This document shows, piece after piece, positions 23,532 to 31,590 of a DNA stretch of 37,742 nucleotides. Below the pieces are notes generated by a model, which did no database searches, was not told where the DNA came from, and was given only the letters and a program-made list of their open reading frames with translations. The DNA is from Bacteroidales bacterium (GTDB taxonomy: Bacteria; Bacteroidota; Bacteroidia; Bacteroidales; JAAUTT01). Both the position numbers and the translations under genes were made by a program. The first letter of the stretch is position 1; each line of letters opens with the position of its first letter. The DNA lies in assembly GCA_025361285.1 (NCBI GenBank), contig JANYAP010000185.1:1-37742 (forward strand), given 5' to 3'.

Positions 23532-23548
23532 GAAGTCGGAAGTCGGAA
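23514..23548. repeat. Heptanucleotide array (GTCGGAA x5) crossing the end of the CNNM gene
   Basis: GTCGGAA, GTCGGAA, GTAAGAA, GTCGGAA, GTCGGAA lie without gaps. The variant GTAAGAA supplies the stop codon TAA (23529-23531). Confidence 0.9.
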
Positions 23549-23566
23549 GACATCGTATGAGCATTG

Positions 23567-23608
23567 TTCTTGGTTCTTGGCTCTTGATTCTTGGCTCTTG
23601 ATTCTTGC
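23567..23608. repeat. Heptanucleotide array (TTCTTGG/CTCTTGA x6)
   Basis: TTCTTGG, TTCTTGG, CTCTTGA, TTCTTGG, CTCTTGA, TTCTTGC: six exact seven-base steps 18 bases after the previous array and 36 bases before the phosphatase gene. Confidence 0.9.
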
Positions 23609-23644
23609 ATTCTAAATACACATCTGAGCAAAAAACACTTTAAA

Positions 23645-25345
23645 ATGAACTTAAAAAACATAGTAACTGCAATCTTATTATCAATGGGTTTATTTACTTC
23701 GGCAACCTCGCAGCAGGAAAAAAAAGTAAAAAACGTAATAATGATGATACCCGACGGAACAAGCACTAGCGTTTTATCGCTGGCACGCTGGTATAAGTAT
23801 GGCATTTGCCCTGCCGACAGTGTGTGTTGGTTAACCATCGACAAACTTATTTGCGGACTTGTAAAAACACACTCGTCCGACGCTCCAATAGGCGACTCGG
23901 CACCTACTGGTAGCACGTATGCAACAGGTTATCTTTCGCAGTCGGGCTATGTAGCTACTTATCCCAAATCGGCAGGCAAAGGCAAAGACCTAGTTTATGT
24001 CAATCCTAAAAGAGCTTATCAACCTTTGTTTACAGTACTCGAAGCAGCAAAAATTAATCGTAAATCGACTGGTTTAGTTGTAACATGCCAATTTACACAC
24101 GCCACCCCTGCCGATTTTTCGGCGCACACCCACGAGCGCGATGAGTTAGATTTAATTGCTAAACAAATGGTTTATAATAATATAGACGTTGTTTTTGGCG
24201 GAGGAACTCAATACCTCGATCCGCTTAAGCGCAACGATAAGTTGGATTTGGTTTCCATACTTAAAAACTTCAATTACAAGTATATTAATAAAATGCACGA
24301 TTTTAAAAGCCTTAAGCCAACCAATAGTAAGGTGTGGGGGCTTTTTGCCAACGGCGATTTACCTTTCGATATCGACCGTAACAACGACTCTGTTCCGTCG
24401 CTAGCGGAAATGACAGAAAAATCAATCGAAATACTTTCCAGCAATCCCGAAGGTTTTTTTCTAATGGTGGAAGGCAGCAAAGTGGACTGGGCAGCGCACA
24501 ATAACGATCCTGTGGGTGTAGTATCGGAATTTGTGGCATTCGACAAAGCGGTGCAAGTTGCACTTAATTTTGCAAAAAACGACGGCAATACAGCCATTGT
24601 AATTTGTCCCGACCACGGCAATAGTGGTATAAGTATAGGTAATGAAAGGTCAAATAAAAGCTACGACACACTTTGTATAGAAAGTTTAATGTCTCCGCTA
24701 ACCAATTGCAAGTACACAGCCGAAGGTATGGCCAAAATACTTAATTCACTTACCGATATTAACAGCATACCCAAAGTATTCGCCGAAAACACCAATATAA
24801 AATTAACTCCGCTAGAGCTATCAATGTTGAAGGAAACTGTTAATAAAAATTTCAGAACTCTTACCCAAAAAATAGCTAAAATATACACCGATCATTCGTA
24901 TATTGGCTTCACAAGCATGGGGCACACTGGCGAGGACGTTATGCTTGCAATGTATCATCCACGTAATTATAGGTTATCGGGCATTGTTAAAAATACCGAG
25001 GTTAACACTTACTTAAAAGACATTCTTGGTGGCTACAACCTCGACTCGCTTTCGAACCAGTATTATTGTATCGACACGTTAGCACTTAAAGGCTACCTTT
25101 GGCAAATAAATGCAAACCAAACCTCGAAAAATTATTCAACCTTAGTTATTCGAAAAGAAGCTAAAGCTGCCAAACATGCCGAAATTGAAGCATACACTAA
25201 TTACGTTACCATTTATAATAACATGGAAGTGGTTAAGAAAATAAACCTAAATAGTATTGCAATATACGTATCGGTACCCGATGAAAATATAAGTCGTTTC
25301 TATATACAAAAAACTATTGGTGAGATACTTGAAAAGGAAATTTGA
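23645..25345 (+). CDS. Alkaline phosphatase, PhoA superfamily, exported
   Basis: This is a periplasmic or surface phosphomonoesterase of 566 residues with a signal peptide (IVTAILLSMGLFTSATSQ). The metal and catalytic motifs of the alkaline phosphatase family are present. MMIPDGTS has the metal aspartate at 37, and GDSAPTGSTYATGY has the nucleophile serine at 85. THATPADFSAHTHER, MVEGSKVDWAAHNNDP, ICPDHGN and SMGHTGEDV follow in the usual order. The long C-terminal part (after about 430) is less conserved. The ATG at 23645 is chosen because the signal peptide starts there; the open frame extends upstream to a TTG at 23591 inside a heptamer array. Function is phosphate release from organic phosphate; no Pho box or regulator is visible nearby. 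Confidence 0.92.
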   Translation: MNLKNIVTAILLSMGLFTSATSQQEKKVKNVIMMIPDGTSTSVLSLARWYKYGICPADSVCWLTIDKLICGLVKTHSSDAPIGDSAPTGSTYATGYLSQSGYVATYPKSAGKGKDLVYVNPKRAYQPLFTVLEAAKINRKSTGLVVTCQFTHATPADFSAHTHERDELDLIAKQMVYNNIDVVFGGGTQYLDPLKRNDKLDLVSILKNFNYKYINKMHDFKSLKPTNSKVWGLFANGDLPFDIDRNNDSVPSLAEMTEKSIEILSSNPEGFFLMVEGSKVDWAAHNNDPVGVVSEFVAFDKAVQVALNFAKNDGNTAIVICPDHGNSGISIGNERSNKSYDTLCIESLMSPLTNCKYTAEGMAKILNSLTDINSIPKVFAENTNIKLTPLELSMLKETVNKNFRTLTQKIAKIYTDHSYIGFTSMGHTGEDVMLAMYHPRNYRLSGIVKNTEVNTYLKDILGGYNLDSLSNQYYCIDTLALKGYLWQINANQTSKNYSTLVIRKEAKAAKHAEIEAYTNYVTIYNNMEVVKKINLNSIAIYVSVPDENISRFYIQKTIGEILEKEI

Positions 25346-25412
25346 CGCACGATGAGTAAAAATAATCTGAAACAATAACAAATTAGATACTTTTACCCTA
25401 TTCCTTCAAAGG

Positions 25413-25617
25413 AACTGCACCAAATTGACTTGTTTGCCCTATTCCATATTTGCAACTGCACCAAATTAACTTGTTTGTCCTATTTTATATTTGAAACTAC
25501 AACGAATTGACTTGATTGTCCTATTCCATATTTACAACTTCACTAAATTGACTTGTTTGCCCTATTACATATTTACAACTGCACTAAATTGACCTGTTTG
25601 ACCCTATTCCTTCAAGC
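25413..25617. repeat. Tandem repeat, 5 copies of 41 bases
   Basis: Units start at 25413, 25454, 25495, 25536 and 25577, each exactly 41 bases apart. The pattern is AACTGCACCAAATTGACTTG, then TTTGCCCTATTCCATATTTnC, with scattered substitutions between copies. CCCTATTCCTTCAA occurs on both sides (25397-25410 and 25602-25615). The array fills most of the 326-base gap between the phosphatase and MFS genes. No coding frame runs through it. Confidence 0.9.
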
Positions 25618-25627
25618 AAAAAGGAAG

Positions 25628-25657
25628 CCGAAAACCTGTCAGAATTATTTACGAAAT
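25628..25657. repeat. Fragment of the nested palindromic element
   Basis: CCGAAAACCTGTCAG (25628-25642) is identical to 35779-35793, and the following TTATTTACGAAATT closely matches the next bases of the element there. Only the right part is present. Confidence 0.65.
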
Positions 25658-25671
25658 TAATCACCTTATAA

Positions 25672-26907
25672 ATGAACAATTCCAATTCGCCAAAACTTTT
25701 TAATATTGTAGTAATAGTAGCTGCCTTAGGGTATTTTGTTGATATTTACGACCTTATATTGTTTGGAATTGTAAAAAACCCAAGCTTAATCGATTTAGGA
25801 ATAACCGATAAAGCCGAACTATTCAGTAAAGGAAACTACCTTTTAAGCATACAAATGGCCGGAATGCTGCTTGGCGGCATTGTTTGGGGAATTATGGGCG
25901 ACAAGCGTGGGCGGCTATCTACATTATTTTTTACCATTCTAATATATTCTCTAGCCAATATTGCTAACGGTTTTGTTCAAACTATTGAGCAATACGCCTG
26001 TTTACGGTTTATTGCAGGTTTTGGACTTTCGGGCGAGCTAGGCATTGGCATAACGCTCGTTTCGGAAGTAATGTCGAAAGAAAAACGAGGCATAGGCGCA
26101 AGTATTGTTTCGGGAATAGGGATTGCGGGTGCTGTACTAGGCTTTTTAGTTGCCGAAAAATTTAATTGGCGAATAGCTTACATCACTGGTGGTGCATTGG
26201 GCTTGCTATTATTATTTCTGCGAATGTCGGTTTACGAATCGGGCATGTTCGAGAAAACAAAGACTTTAACAATTAGCAAGGGAAACTTTTTTTGCTTGTT
26301 TACCAACACGAAGCGATTTAAAAAATTGGCGTTTTGCATATTATTGGGACTACCAACCTGGTACACTGTTAGCGTGCTAGCCATTAATGCACCTTCGCTG
26401 GCACAGGATGCTTTGCATATTTCTGGCACAATTAAGGGTTCTACATCGGTAATGATGCATTACATAGGGGCAGCAATCGGCAGTTTTTTGTTCGGATATA
26501 TTTCTATAAAATTACAATCGCGCCGAAAAGCCATTATAATTGCAATATTGAGTATAGCGGCATTTACCGCAGTTTATTTTTCGTTGTTTGGCGCAAGCAA
26601 TACCGTTTTTTACGCCACCATTCTATTATTGGGCATTCCGATGGGTGGTTTGTGGACAATTTTTATAACAACTACTACGGAACAGTTCGGTACCAACATT
26701 CGGGCAACTGTAACTACATCGGCACCAAATTTTGTTCGTGGCGGCACTATACTAATAACCTATATGTTAGCACTTTTTACACCAATAGTAGGGTTATGGA
26801 TGTCGGGGGTTATGGTAGGCGTGCTAATTATAGTAGTGGCCTTGCTTGCAGTGTTTTTTACCGAAGAAACGTATGCGAAAAATTTGGATTATATTGAAGA
26901 TGTGTAA
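25672..26907 (+). CDS. Major facilitator superfamily transporter
   Basis: This 411-residue membrane protein has about 12 hydrophobic segments. The signature between helices 2 and 3 is GIMGDKRGRL. The sugar/aromatic-acid transporter type motif RFIAGFGLSGELGIGITLVSE follows near helix 4, and REK-like MSKEKRG next. DIYDLILFGIV in helix 1 resembles the metabolite:H+ symporter group, which takes up organic acids, sugars or osmolytes. No substrate can be assigned. The gene begins 12 bases after an AT-rich end of the palindromic-element fragment. No convincing promoter box is seen. Confidence 0.88.
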   Translation: MNNSNSPKLFNIVVIVAALGYFVDIYDLILFGIVKNPSLIDLGITDKAELFSKGNYLLSIQMAGMLLGGIVWGIMGDKRGRLSTLFFTILIYSLANIANGFVQTIEQYACLRFIAGFGLSGELGIGITLVSEVMSKEKRGIGASIVSGIGIAGAVLGFLVAEKFNWRIAYITGGALGLLLLFLRMSVYESGMFEKTKTLTISKGNFFCLFTNTKRFKKLAFCILLGLPTWYTVSVLAINAPSLAQDALHISGTIKGSTSVMMHYIGAAIGSFLFGYISIKLQSRRKAIIIAILSIAAFTAVYFSLFGASNTVFYATILLLGIPMGGLWTIFITTTTEQFGTNIRATVTTSAPNFVRGGTILITYMLALFTPIVGLWMSGVMVGVLIIVVALLAVFFTEETYAKNLDYIEDV

Positions 26908-27077
26908 CATATTAAGCTATTTGCCCTTTTTTTACAAAATATTATATAATTTTAGCAAGATATTAATAAACCAACTAGAAGTAAGCCATATTTAAGCCAT
27001 TTTATGTTGTTATTTAATAGTAGCCATGTCGTTATTTTGTAAATATAAAACGTACTAAAAATGCCTACCATCAATTG

Positions 27078-27108
27078 TTGTCGAGTGTTAATAAAACCAA
27101 TATCTTTG
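27078..27108 (+). promoter_or_regulatory. Promoter of the dCMP deaminase gene
   Basis: A -33 TTG (27078-27080) and -7 TATCTTTG (27101-27108) are 20 bases apart, an excellent match to the Bacteroidota consensus. The start codon is 43 bases downstream. The rest of the gap 26908-27151 shows no gene. Confidence 0.65.
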
Positions 27109-27151
27109 TGCGATTAGTTTTCGAACCATTTATGCTACTAATCTCGCTAAG

Positions 27152-27607
27152 ATGCCTAATGATAATTCACTTCCAATCAATAATAAGCAACATCAATTCG
27201 ATTGTCGGTATCTCGAAATGGCTCGAATATGGGCTCAGAACTCGTATTGTAAGCGGCGGCAAGTTGGAGCGCTGCTTGTACATGGCAAAATGATAATTAG
27301 CGATGGTTACAATGGCACACCATCGGGCTTCGAAAATATTTGTGAGGACGAAAGCAACACTACTCTTCCGTATGTACTTCACGCCGAGGCTAATGCAATA
27401 ACCAAAGTAGCCAAATCGAACAACAGCAGCGAAGGAGCCACATTATATGTAACTACTTCGCCGTGTGTGGAATGCGCCAAACTTATAATTCAATCGGGTA
27501 TTCGAAGGGTTGTTTTTTGCGATAAATACCATAATCAGGACGGATTGCGCCTTTTAGAACGCGCCTGTGTTGAAGTTGAATTTATTGATATTGAAAATAA
27601 GTACTAA
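27152..27607 (+). CDS. dCMP deaminase family protein
   Basis: This 151-residue zinc deaminase most likely makes dUMP from dCMP for thymidylate synthesis. The zinc ligands are His77 in HAEANAI with the proton-shuttle Glu79, and Cys105/Cys108 in SPCVECAK. RQVGALLVHGKMIISDGYNGTPSGFEN, with its GTP/dNTP-binding asparagine, is the dCMP deaminase/ComEB signature and distinguishes it from TadA. The stop codon lies within an AAGTACT heptamer array. The S41 protease gene starts 19 bases downstream, so they may be co-transcribed. Confidence 0.9.
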   Translation: MPNDNSLPINNKQHQFDCRYLEMARIWAQNSYCKRRQVGALLVHGKMIISDGYNGTPSGFENICEDESNTTLPYVLHAEANAITKVAKSNNSSEGATLYVTTSPCVECAKLIIQSGIRRVVFCDKYHNQDGLRLLERACVEVEFIDIENKY

Positions 27608-27619
27608 GTACTCAATACT
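27599..27619. repeat. Heptanucleotide array (AAGTACT x2 plus CAATACT)
   Basis: Three seven-base steps include the stop codon of the dCMP deaminase gene (27605-27607). The words are those also found at 9762-9802 and 31160-31194. Confidence 0.75.
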
Positions 27620-27626
27620 AATTTTA

Positions 27627-29249
27627 ATGAGCATTTATAATAAAAAATCGGTTGTTTTATTTCCTATAATTTTGGCCTTGGTGCTGGTTTTAGGAATGTA
27701 TTTGGGTGTTAAATTGAACAAAACTGGCATAAGCGAACGATTACTTATATACCCACGTGTTGATAAGGTAAATAGCGTTTTAAACCTCATCGAAGATTCT
27801 TATGTCGATTCCGTGTCGCGTGGACAACTGGAGGAGGTAGCCATCAATTCGATACTTCAAAAGCTCGACCCTCATTCGGTTTACATTCCTGCCGACGAAC
27901 TACAAGCCTTGAACGAGCCACTTGAAGGCAATTTCAGCGGGATAGGGGTTCAGTTTAACTCGCAAAACGACACCATTATTGTTATTTCTACTGTTGCCAA
28001 TGGTCCATCGGAGCGTGTTGGCGTAAAAGCTGGCGATAGAATTATAAAAGTAGGCGATTCGCTGGTTGCTGGTGTTAATATGCCCACCGATAAGATTATT
28101 AAGAAACTAAAAGGCAAAAAGGGTTCCATAGTAAAAATATCGATAAAACGAAATGGGTATAAGGAACTAGTTAATTTTCAAATTACCCGCGATGTTATTC
28201 CTCTATATAGTGTAGATGTATCGTATATGATTGCGCCACAGATAGGTTATATAAAACTTAACAAATTTGCCAAAACCACTTTCGACGAGTATATGTCGGC
28301 TGTTAGATTGCTTCACGCAAAGGGAATGAAGAAGATGGTACTCGACTTACGCGGCAACGGTGGTGGTTTGCTGGAATCGGCCATTAAAATTGCCGACCAG
28401 TTTTTAGACAATCGCCAGCTAATAGTTTATACCCAAGGTCGCACCCGACCTCGAACAAACGCTTATTCTACCGCTGGAGGCGAATGTTTAAAAGACTCGC
28501 TAATAATTTTGATGGACGAATACTCGGCGTCGGCAAGCGAAATTTTAGCAGGTGCTTTGCAGGACAACGACCGCTGTTACATAGTTGGGCGCCGTAGTTT
28601 CGGAAAAGGATTAGTGCAAGAACAATCGCCGTTACCAGGTGGAGCAGCTATGCGCCTTACCATTGCAAGATACTACACACCAACGGGGCGGAGCATTCAG
28701 AAATCATATACCAAAGGAACCAGTAAATATTACGAGGAAGTACACGACAGATATGTGCATGGCGATATGGCTGCCGCCGACAGTAATAAATTTGCCGATA
28801 CGCTTAAATTTATTACCCCCAAAGGGCGTGTTGTTTATGGCGGTGGCGGCATTATGCCAGATATGTTTGTGCCTATCGACACATCGGCATACTCATATTA
28901 TTATTACCACGTTCGCGAAAAGGGTTTAATTTACAAGTTTGCATTTGCATACACCGATGCAAACCGAGAAAAGCTAAGTAAATTTAAAACATATAAGCAA
29001 CTTAGCGCATACCTAAAAAAGGTTGATATTCTTAAACAGTTTATAAGGTTTACCGACAAGCAAGGAATTGATAAATACCCGAACGATTTAAAAGTATCGA
29101 GCAAAGCTATTGGTAATCAACTAGAAGCATTTATTATACGTAACTTTTTCGACAATAACGGTTTTTATCCAACGATAAACACAATCGATAACACTGCAAA
29201 TAAAGCACTTGAGGTTTTCGAGAACCAAAAAAGCCGACCCAAAAAATGA
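27627..29249 (+). CDS. S41-family C-terminal processing protease (PDZ)
   Basis: This is a membrane-anchored or exported serine protease of 540 residues. A hydrophobic segment at about 9-29 serves as signal or anchor. The N-terminal helical part is followed by a PDZ domain (about 100-180, GNFSGIGVQFN ... GVKAGDRIIKVGD). The S41 core contains MVLDLRGNGGGLLESAIKIAD, the nucleophile serine 302 in EYSASASEI and the base lysine 327 in RRSFGKGLVQ. The 25-residue spacing is that of CtpA/Tsp enzymes. The substrate is unknown; family members trim envelope proteins. The ATG at 27627 fits the anchor; the longer frame from 27567 overlaps the previous gene. Confidence 0.93.
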   Translation: MSIYNKKSVVLFPIILALVLVLGMYLGVKLNKTGISERLLIYPRVDKVNSVLNLIEDSYVDSVSRGQLEEVAINSILQKLDPHSVYIPADELQALNEPLEGNFSGIGVQFNSQNDTIIVISTVANGPSERVGVKAGDRIIKVGDSLVAGVNMPTDKIIKKLKGKKGSIVKISIKRNGYKELVNFQITRDVIPLYSVDVSYMIAPQIGYIKLNKFAKTTFDEYMSAVRLLHAKGMKKMVLDLRGNGGGLLESAIKIADQFLDNRQLIVYTQGRTRPRTNAYSTAGGECLKDSLIILMDEYSASASEILAGALQDNDRCYIVGRRSFGKGLVQEQSPLPGGAAMRLTIARYYTPTGRSIQKSYTKGTSKYYEEVHDRYVHGDMAAADSNKFADTLKFITPKGRVVYGGGGIMPDMFVPIDTSAYSYYYYHVREKGLIYKFAFAYTDANREKLSKFKTYKQLSAYLKKVDILKQFIRFTDKQGIDKYPNDLKVSSKAIGNQLEAFIIRNFFDNNGFYPTINTIDNTANKALEVFENQKSRPKK

Positions 29250-29259
29250 ATCGGCTTTT
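29229..29259. terminator. Bidirectional terminator between convergent genes
   Basis: AAAAGCCGA (29229-29237) pairs with TCGGCTTTT (29251-29259). The S41 stop codon lies in the loop. A and T runs on both sides let it serve both the protease gene and the convergent zinc-ribbon gene. Confidence 0.85.
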
Positions 29260-29281
29260 ATTTGTTTTATATTGATAATGA

Positions 29282-30049
29282 TTAGTTTACAACAGCTTCG
29301 CTATCGTCAACTAAAATACGACCGCAATACTCGCAAACAATAATTTTCTTGCGGCTTTTAATGTCGAGTTGGCGTTGAGGTGGTATTTTGTTAAAGCAAC
29401 CACCACAAGCGTCGCGTTCAACAGTAGCTACAGCTAATCCGTTGCGAGCATTTGTACGAATTCGCTTATATGCGTTAAGCAATCTAACTTCGATAACCTT
29501 TTCAATATCAAGCGATTTATTGATAAGACCCTGTTCTTCCTTTTGTGTGTCGGCAACAATATCTTCCAGCTCCTTCTTTTTGTTATTCAAATCGAGCTTA
29601 CGTTCTTCGAGCAATTTTGAAGCTTGTTCTATAGATTGCTTTTTTTCATTCGACTGAGATGTAAATTCTCTAATACGTTTCTCGCATAATTCAATTTCTA
29701 GCCTTTGAAATTCAACTTCCTTGGTTAACGAATCGAATTCTCTATTGTTACGTACATTATTTTGCTGTTCAGCATATTTGGTAATCAACTCATTTGCACT
29801 AACAATCTCATTTTTTTTGTTGCTAGCGGCTGTATCAAGTGTTTTAATTTCATCCTGATAATTCTGAATACGAGTCTCTAATCCAGCTATTTCATCTTCT
29901 AAATCCTGCACTTCGAGTGGTAATTCGCCACGTAAAATTTTAATTTTATCGATACCCGAATGAACTTTCTGAAGCTGAAATAATGCGTTGAGTTTATCTT
30001 CAATAGAATATTCTGAAACGTCTGTTGCTTTGCTTTTGTCCGATGCCAT
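29282..30049 (-). CDS. Coiled-coil protein with C-terminal C4 zinc ribbon
   Basis: This is a 255-residue protein of the family often annotated as zinc ribbon domain protein (DUF164). Residues of about 30-190 are a long charged coiled coil. The C-terminal ribbon has two cysteine pairs, CGGCFNKIPPQRQ and VCEYCGRILVDD. The role is not established; nucleic-acid binding has been proposed. It begins three bases after the Nif3-like gene, a pairing commonly seen in bacterial genomes, so the two probably work together or share expression. Confidence 0.88.
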   Translation of the reverse strand: MASDKSKATDVSEYSIEDKLNALFQLQKVHSGIDKIKILRGELPLEVQDLEDEIAGLETRIQNYQDEIKTLDTAASNKKNEIVSANELITKYAEQQNNVRNNREFDSLTKEVEFQRLEIELCEKRIREFTSQSNEKKQSIEQASKLLEERKLDLNNKKKELEDIVADTQKEEQGLINKSLDIEKVIEVRLLNAYKRIRTNARNGLAVATVERDACGGCFNKIPPQRQLDIKSRKKIIVCEYCGRILVDDSEAVVN

Positions 30050-30052
30050 ACT

Positions 30053-31150
30053 TTATAAATAATTTATTGGATTAGTTTTTACTTTTGTAAAACGAATTGC
30101 AAAATTAGAGAAATTTTTTACAAGTAAATCATAAAAAATTTCGAGGGTGTATTGTTCGCTTTCGTAATGACCAATATCTGCAATGATAATCGACCTTTCA
30201 GCGTCGAAAAACTGATGATATTTAAAATCGGAGGTAACAAATGCATCGGCTCCAGCCTTTTTCGCATCGGTTAATAGAAAACTTCCGCTTCCCCCGCATA
30301 GTGCCACTTTCAGCACATTTTCCTTCACAATTTCGGTATGTTTTATTACAGGTGTGCCGAAAATTGTTTTAAGTTTTTGAAGAAATGTTATTGCATCCAA
30401 AGAATTTTCGAACTCGCCAATTACGCCAGCGCCTACATTATTCTGTTTATTGTTTAAAGGATAGATATCGTAAGCCACTTCCTCGTATGGATGAGCCTTT
30501 AACAATGCATCAATAATTTTATTTTCAAGATGTTTTGGAAATATTGTTTCAATGCGTGTTTCGGGCTCGTTATGAATGGTGTTTTTAGAGCCAACAAAAG
30601 GAGTAGCCGATTCCAATGCCCTGAAAGTTCCTTCGCCCTGCAAATTATAACTACAGCTATCGTAATTGCCTATACAGCCAGCTCCGGCCAAAAATAGCGC
30701 ATTTCTAACAATATCGGCATGTTTAATAGGTGCAAATGTTACCAGCTTAAGTAAGTTACCTGTTAAAGGCTTCAATACATGCATATTGACAAGCCCAAGC
30801 TTTTCGCCCATTTTAAAACTAACGCCTTGCGAAATGTTGTCGATATTAGTATGGCACGAAAATATTGAAACGTCGTGTTTTATTGCCTTTACAATAGTTT
30901 TTTCGATATAGTTGTTCCCTGTAAGCCGCTTTATTCCGCTAAAAATTAATGGGTGATGCGAAATAACAAGATTGGCTCCGATTGCAACAGCTTCATCAAT
31001 AATGCTTTCGGTAACATCGATACATAGCAGAATACCTGTAACTTTGTTACTAGCATTGCCAACTTGCAAACCACTGTTATCGTACGATTCTTGATAACTT
31101 GGCGGCGCAAAATTTTCGAAAAGCTGAATAATGTTACTTACTGAGGGCAT
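30053..31150 (-). CDS. Nif3-like dinuclear metal-centre protein
   Basis: This is a 365-residue member of the Nif3/YbgI family, sometimes annotated GTP cyclohydrolase I type 2; a biochemical role is unproven. Metal-binding blocks are visible: the start SVSNIIQLFENFAPPSYQESYDNSGLQVG, LVISHHPLIFSGIKR with the paired histidines, CHTNIDN, and near the C-terminus DAFVTSDFKYHQFFDAE and IADIGHYESEQ. The middle insertion (about 125-240, with KAHPYEEVAYDIYPL) is the PII/CutA-like domain of the longer bacterial form. It lies between merR and the zinc-ribbon gene in a minus-strand cluster. Confidence 0.93.
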   Translation of the reverse strand: MPSVSNIIQLFENFAPPSYQESYDNSGLQVGNASNKVTGILLCIDVTESIIDEAVAIGANLVISHHPLIFSGIKRLTGNNYIEKTIVKAIKHDVSIFSCHTNIDNISQGVSFKMGEKLGLVNMHVLKPLTGNLLKLVTFAPIKHADIVRNALFLAGAGCIGNYDSCSYNLQGEGTFRALESATPFVGSKNTIHNEPETRIETIFPKHLENKIIDALLKAHPYEEVAYDIYPLNNKQNNVGAGVIGEFENSLDAITFLQKLKTIFGTPVIKHTEIVKENVLKVALCGGSGSFLLTDAKKAGADAFVTSDFKYHQFFDAERSIIIADIGHYESEQYTLEIFYDLLVKNFSNFAIRFTKVKTNPINYL

Positions 31151-31159
31151 GAAATAAAA

Positions 31160-31194
31160 AAGTAAGAAGTACTGAGTACAAAGTAATAAGAAAA
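31160..31194. repeat. Heptanucleotide array (AAGTAAG/AAGTACT x5)
   Basis: AAGTAAG, AAGTACT, GAGTACA, AAGTAAT, AAGAAAA are five exact seven-base steps. The array begins seven bases past the merR stop codon (minus sense), in the 51-base gap before nif3. Confidence 0.85.
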
Positions 31195-31201
31195 GACTCG
31201 C

Positions 31202-31543
31202 CTACGTCTCTAACTGCTGTTTAAGCTCTTGTAATGATTGTTTTATCTCTTGGAGAGTTTTAACTATTTCGAAGTTATTTTCTAAGTCTTCGCGGTTATC
31301 TTTAAGTTTCATTTGCGCGCCTTTAAGCGTTAACCCGCGTTCGCGAACCAAATGAAAAATAAGATGAAAATTTTCGATATCGACCTTGGTAAATAATCGA
31401 TTACCTTTTTTATTTTTTTTAGGTTTAATAATATCGAATTCCTTTTCCCAAAAGCGTATAAGAGAAGTGTTTACGCTAAACATTGCGGCTACTTCGCCTA
31501 TGCTGTAATATAGTTTCTCTACTTTTTTATCTTTGTAAGGCAT
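31202..31543 (-). CDS. MerR-family transcriptional regulator
   Basis: This is a small 113-residue DNA-binding protein. The winged helix is YYSIGEVAAMFSVNTSLIRFWEKEFDIIKPKKNKKGNRLFTKVDIENF, where the RFWEKEF segment is the hallmark of the MerR recognition helix. A dimerisation coiled coil follows (EIVKTLQEIKQSLQELKQQLE). It lacks the C-terminal ligand domain and any metal-binding cysteines, so no inducer can be suggested. It lies between the M23 peptidase and nif3 genes on the minus strand. From memory this order is common in Bacteroidota. Confidence 0.92.
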   Translation of the reverse strand: MPYKDKKVEKLYYSIGEVAAMFSVNTSLIRFWEKEFDIIKPKKNKKGNRLFTKVDIENFHLIFHLVRERGLTLKGAQMKLKDNREDLENNFEIVKTLQEIKQSLQELKQQLET

Positions 31544-31590
31544 TGCTGTAACAAATATGTAAAATACAGTAGTTTAAATGCTTGTAAGTA

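Noticed and set aside
25413-25617. CRISPR array
   Set aside because: The 41-base units abut directly with no unique spacers, and no cas gene is in the window. It is a plain tandem repeat.
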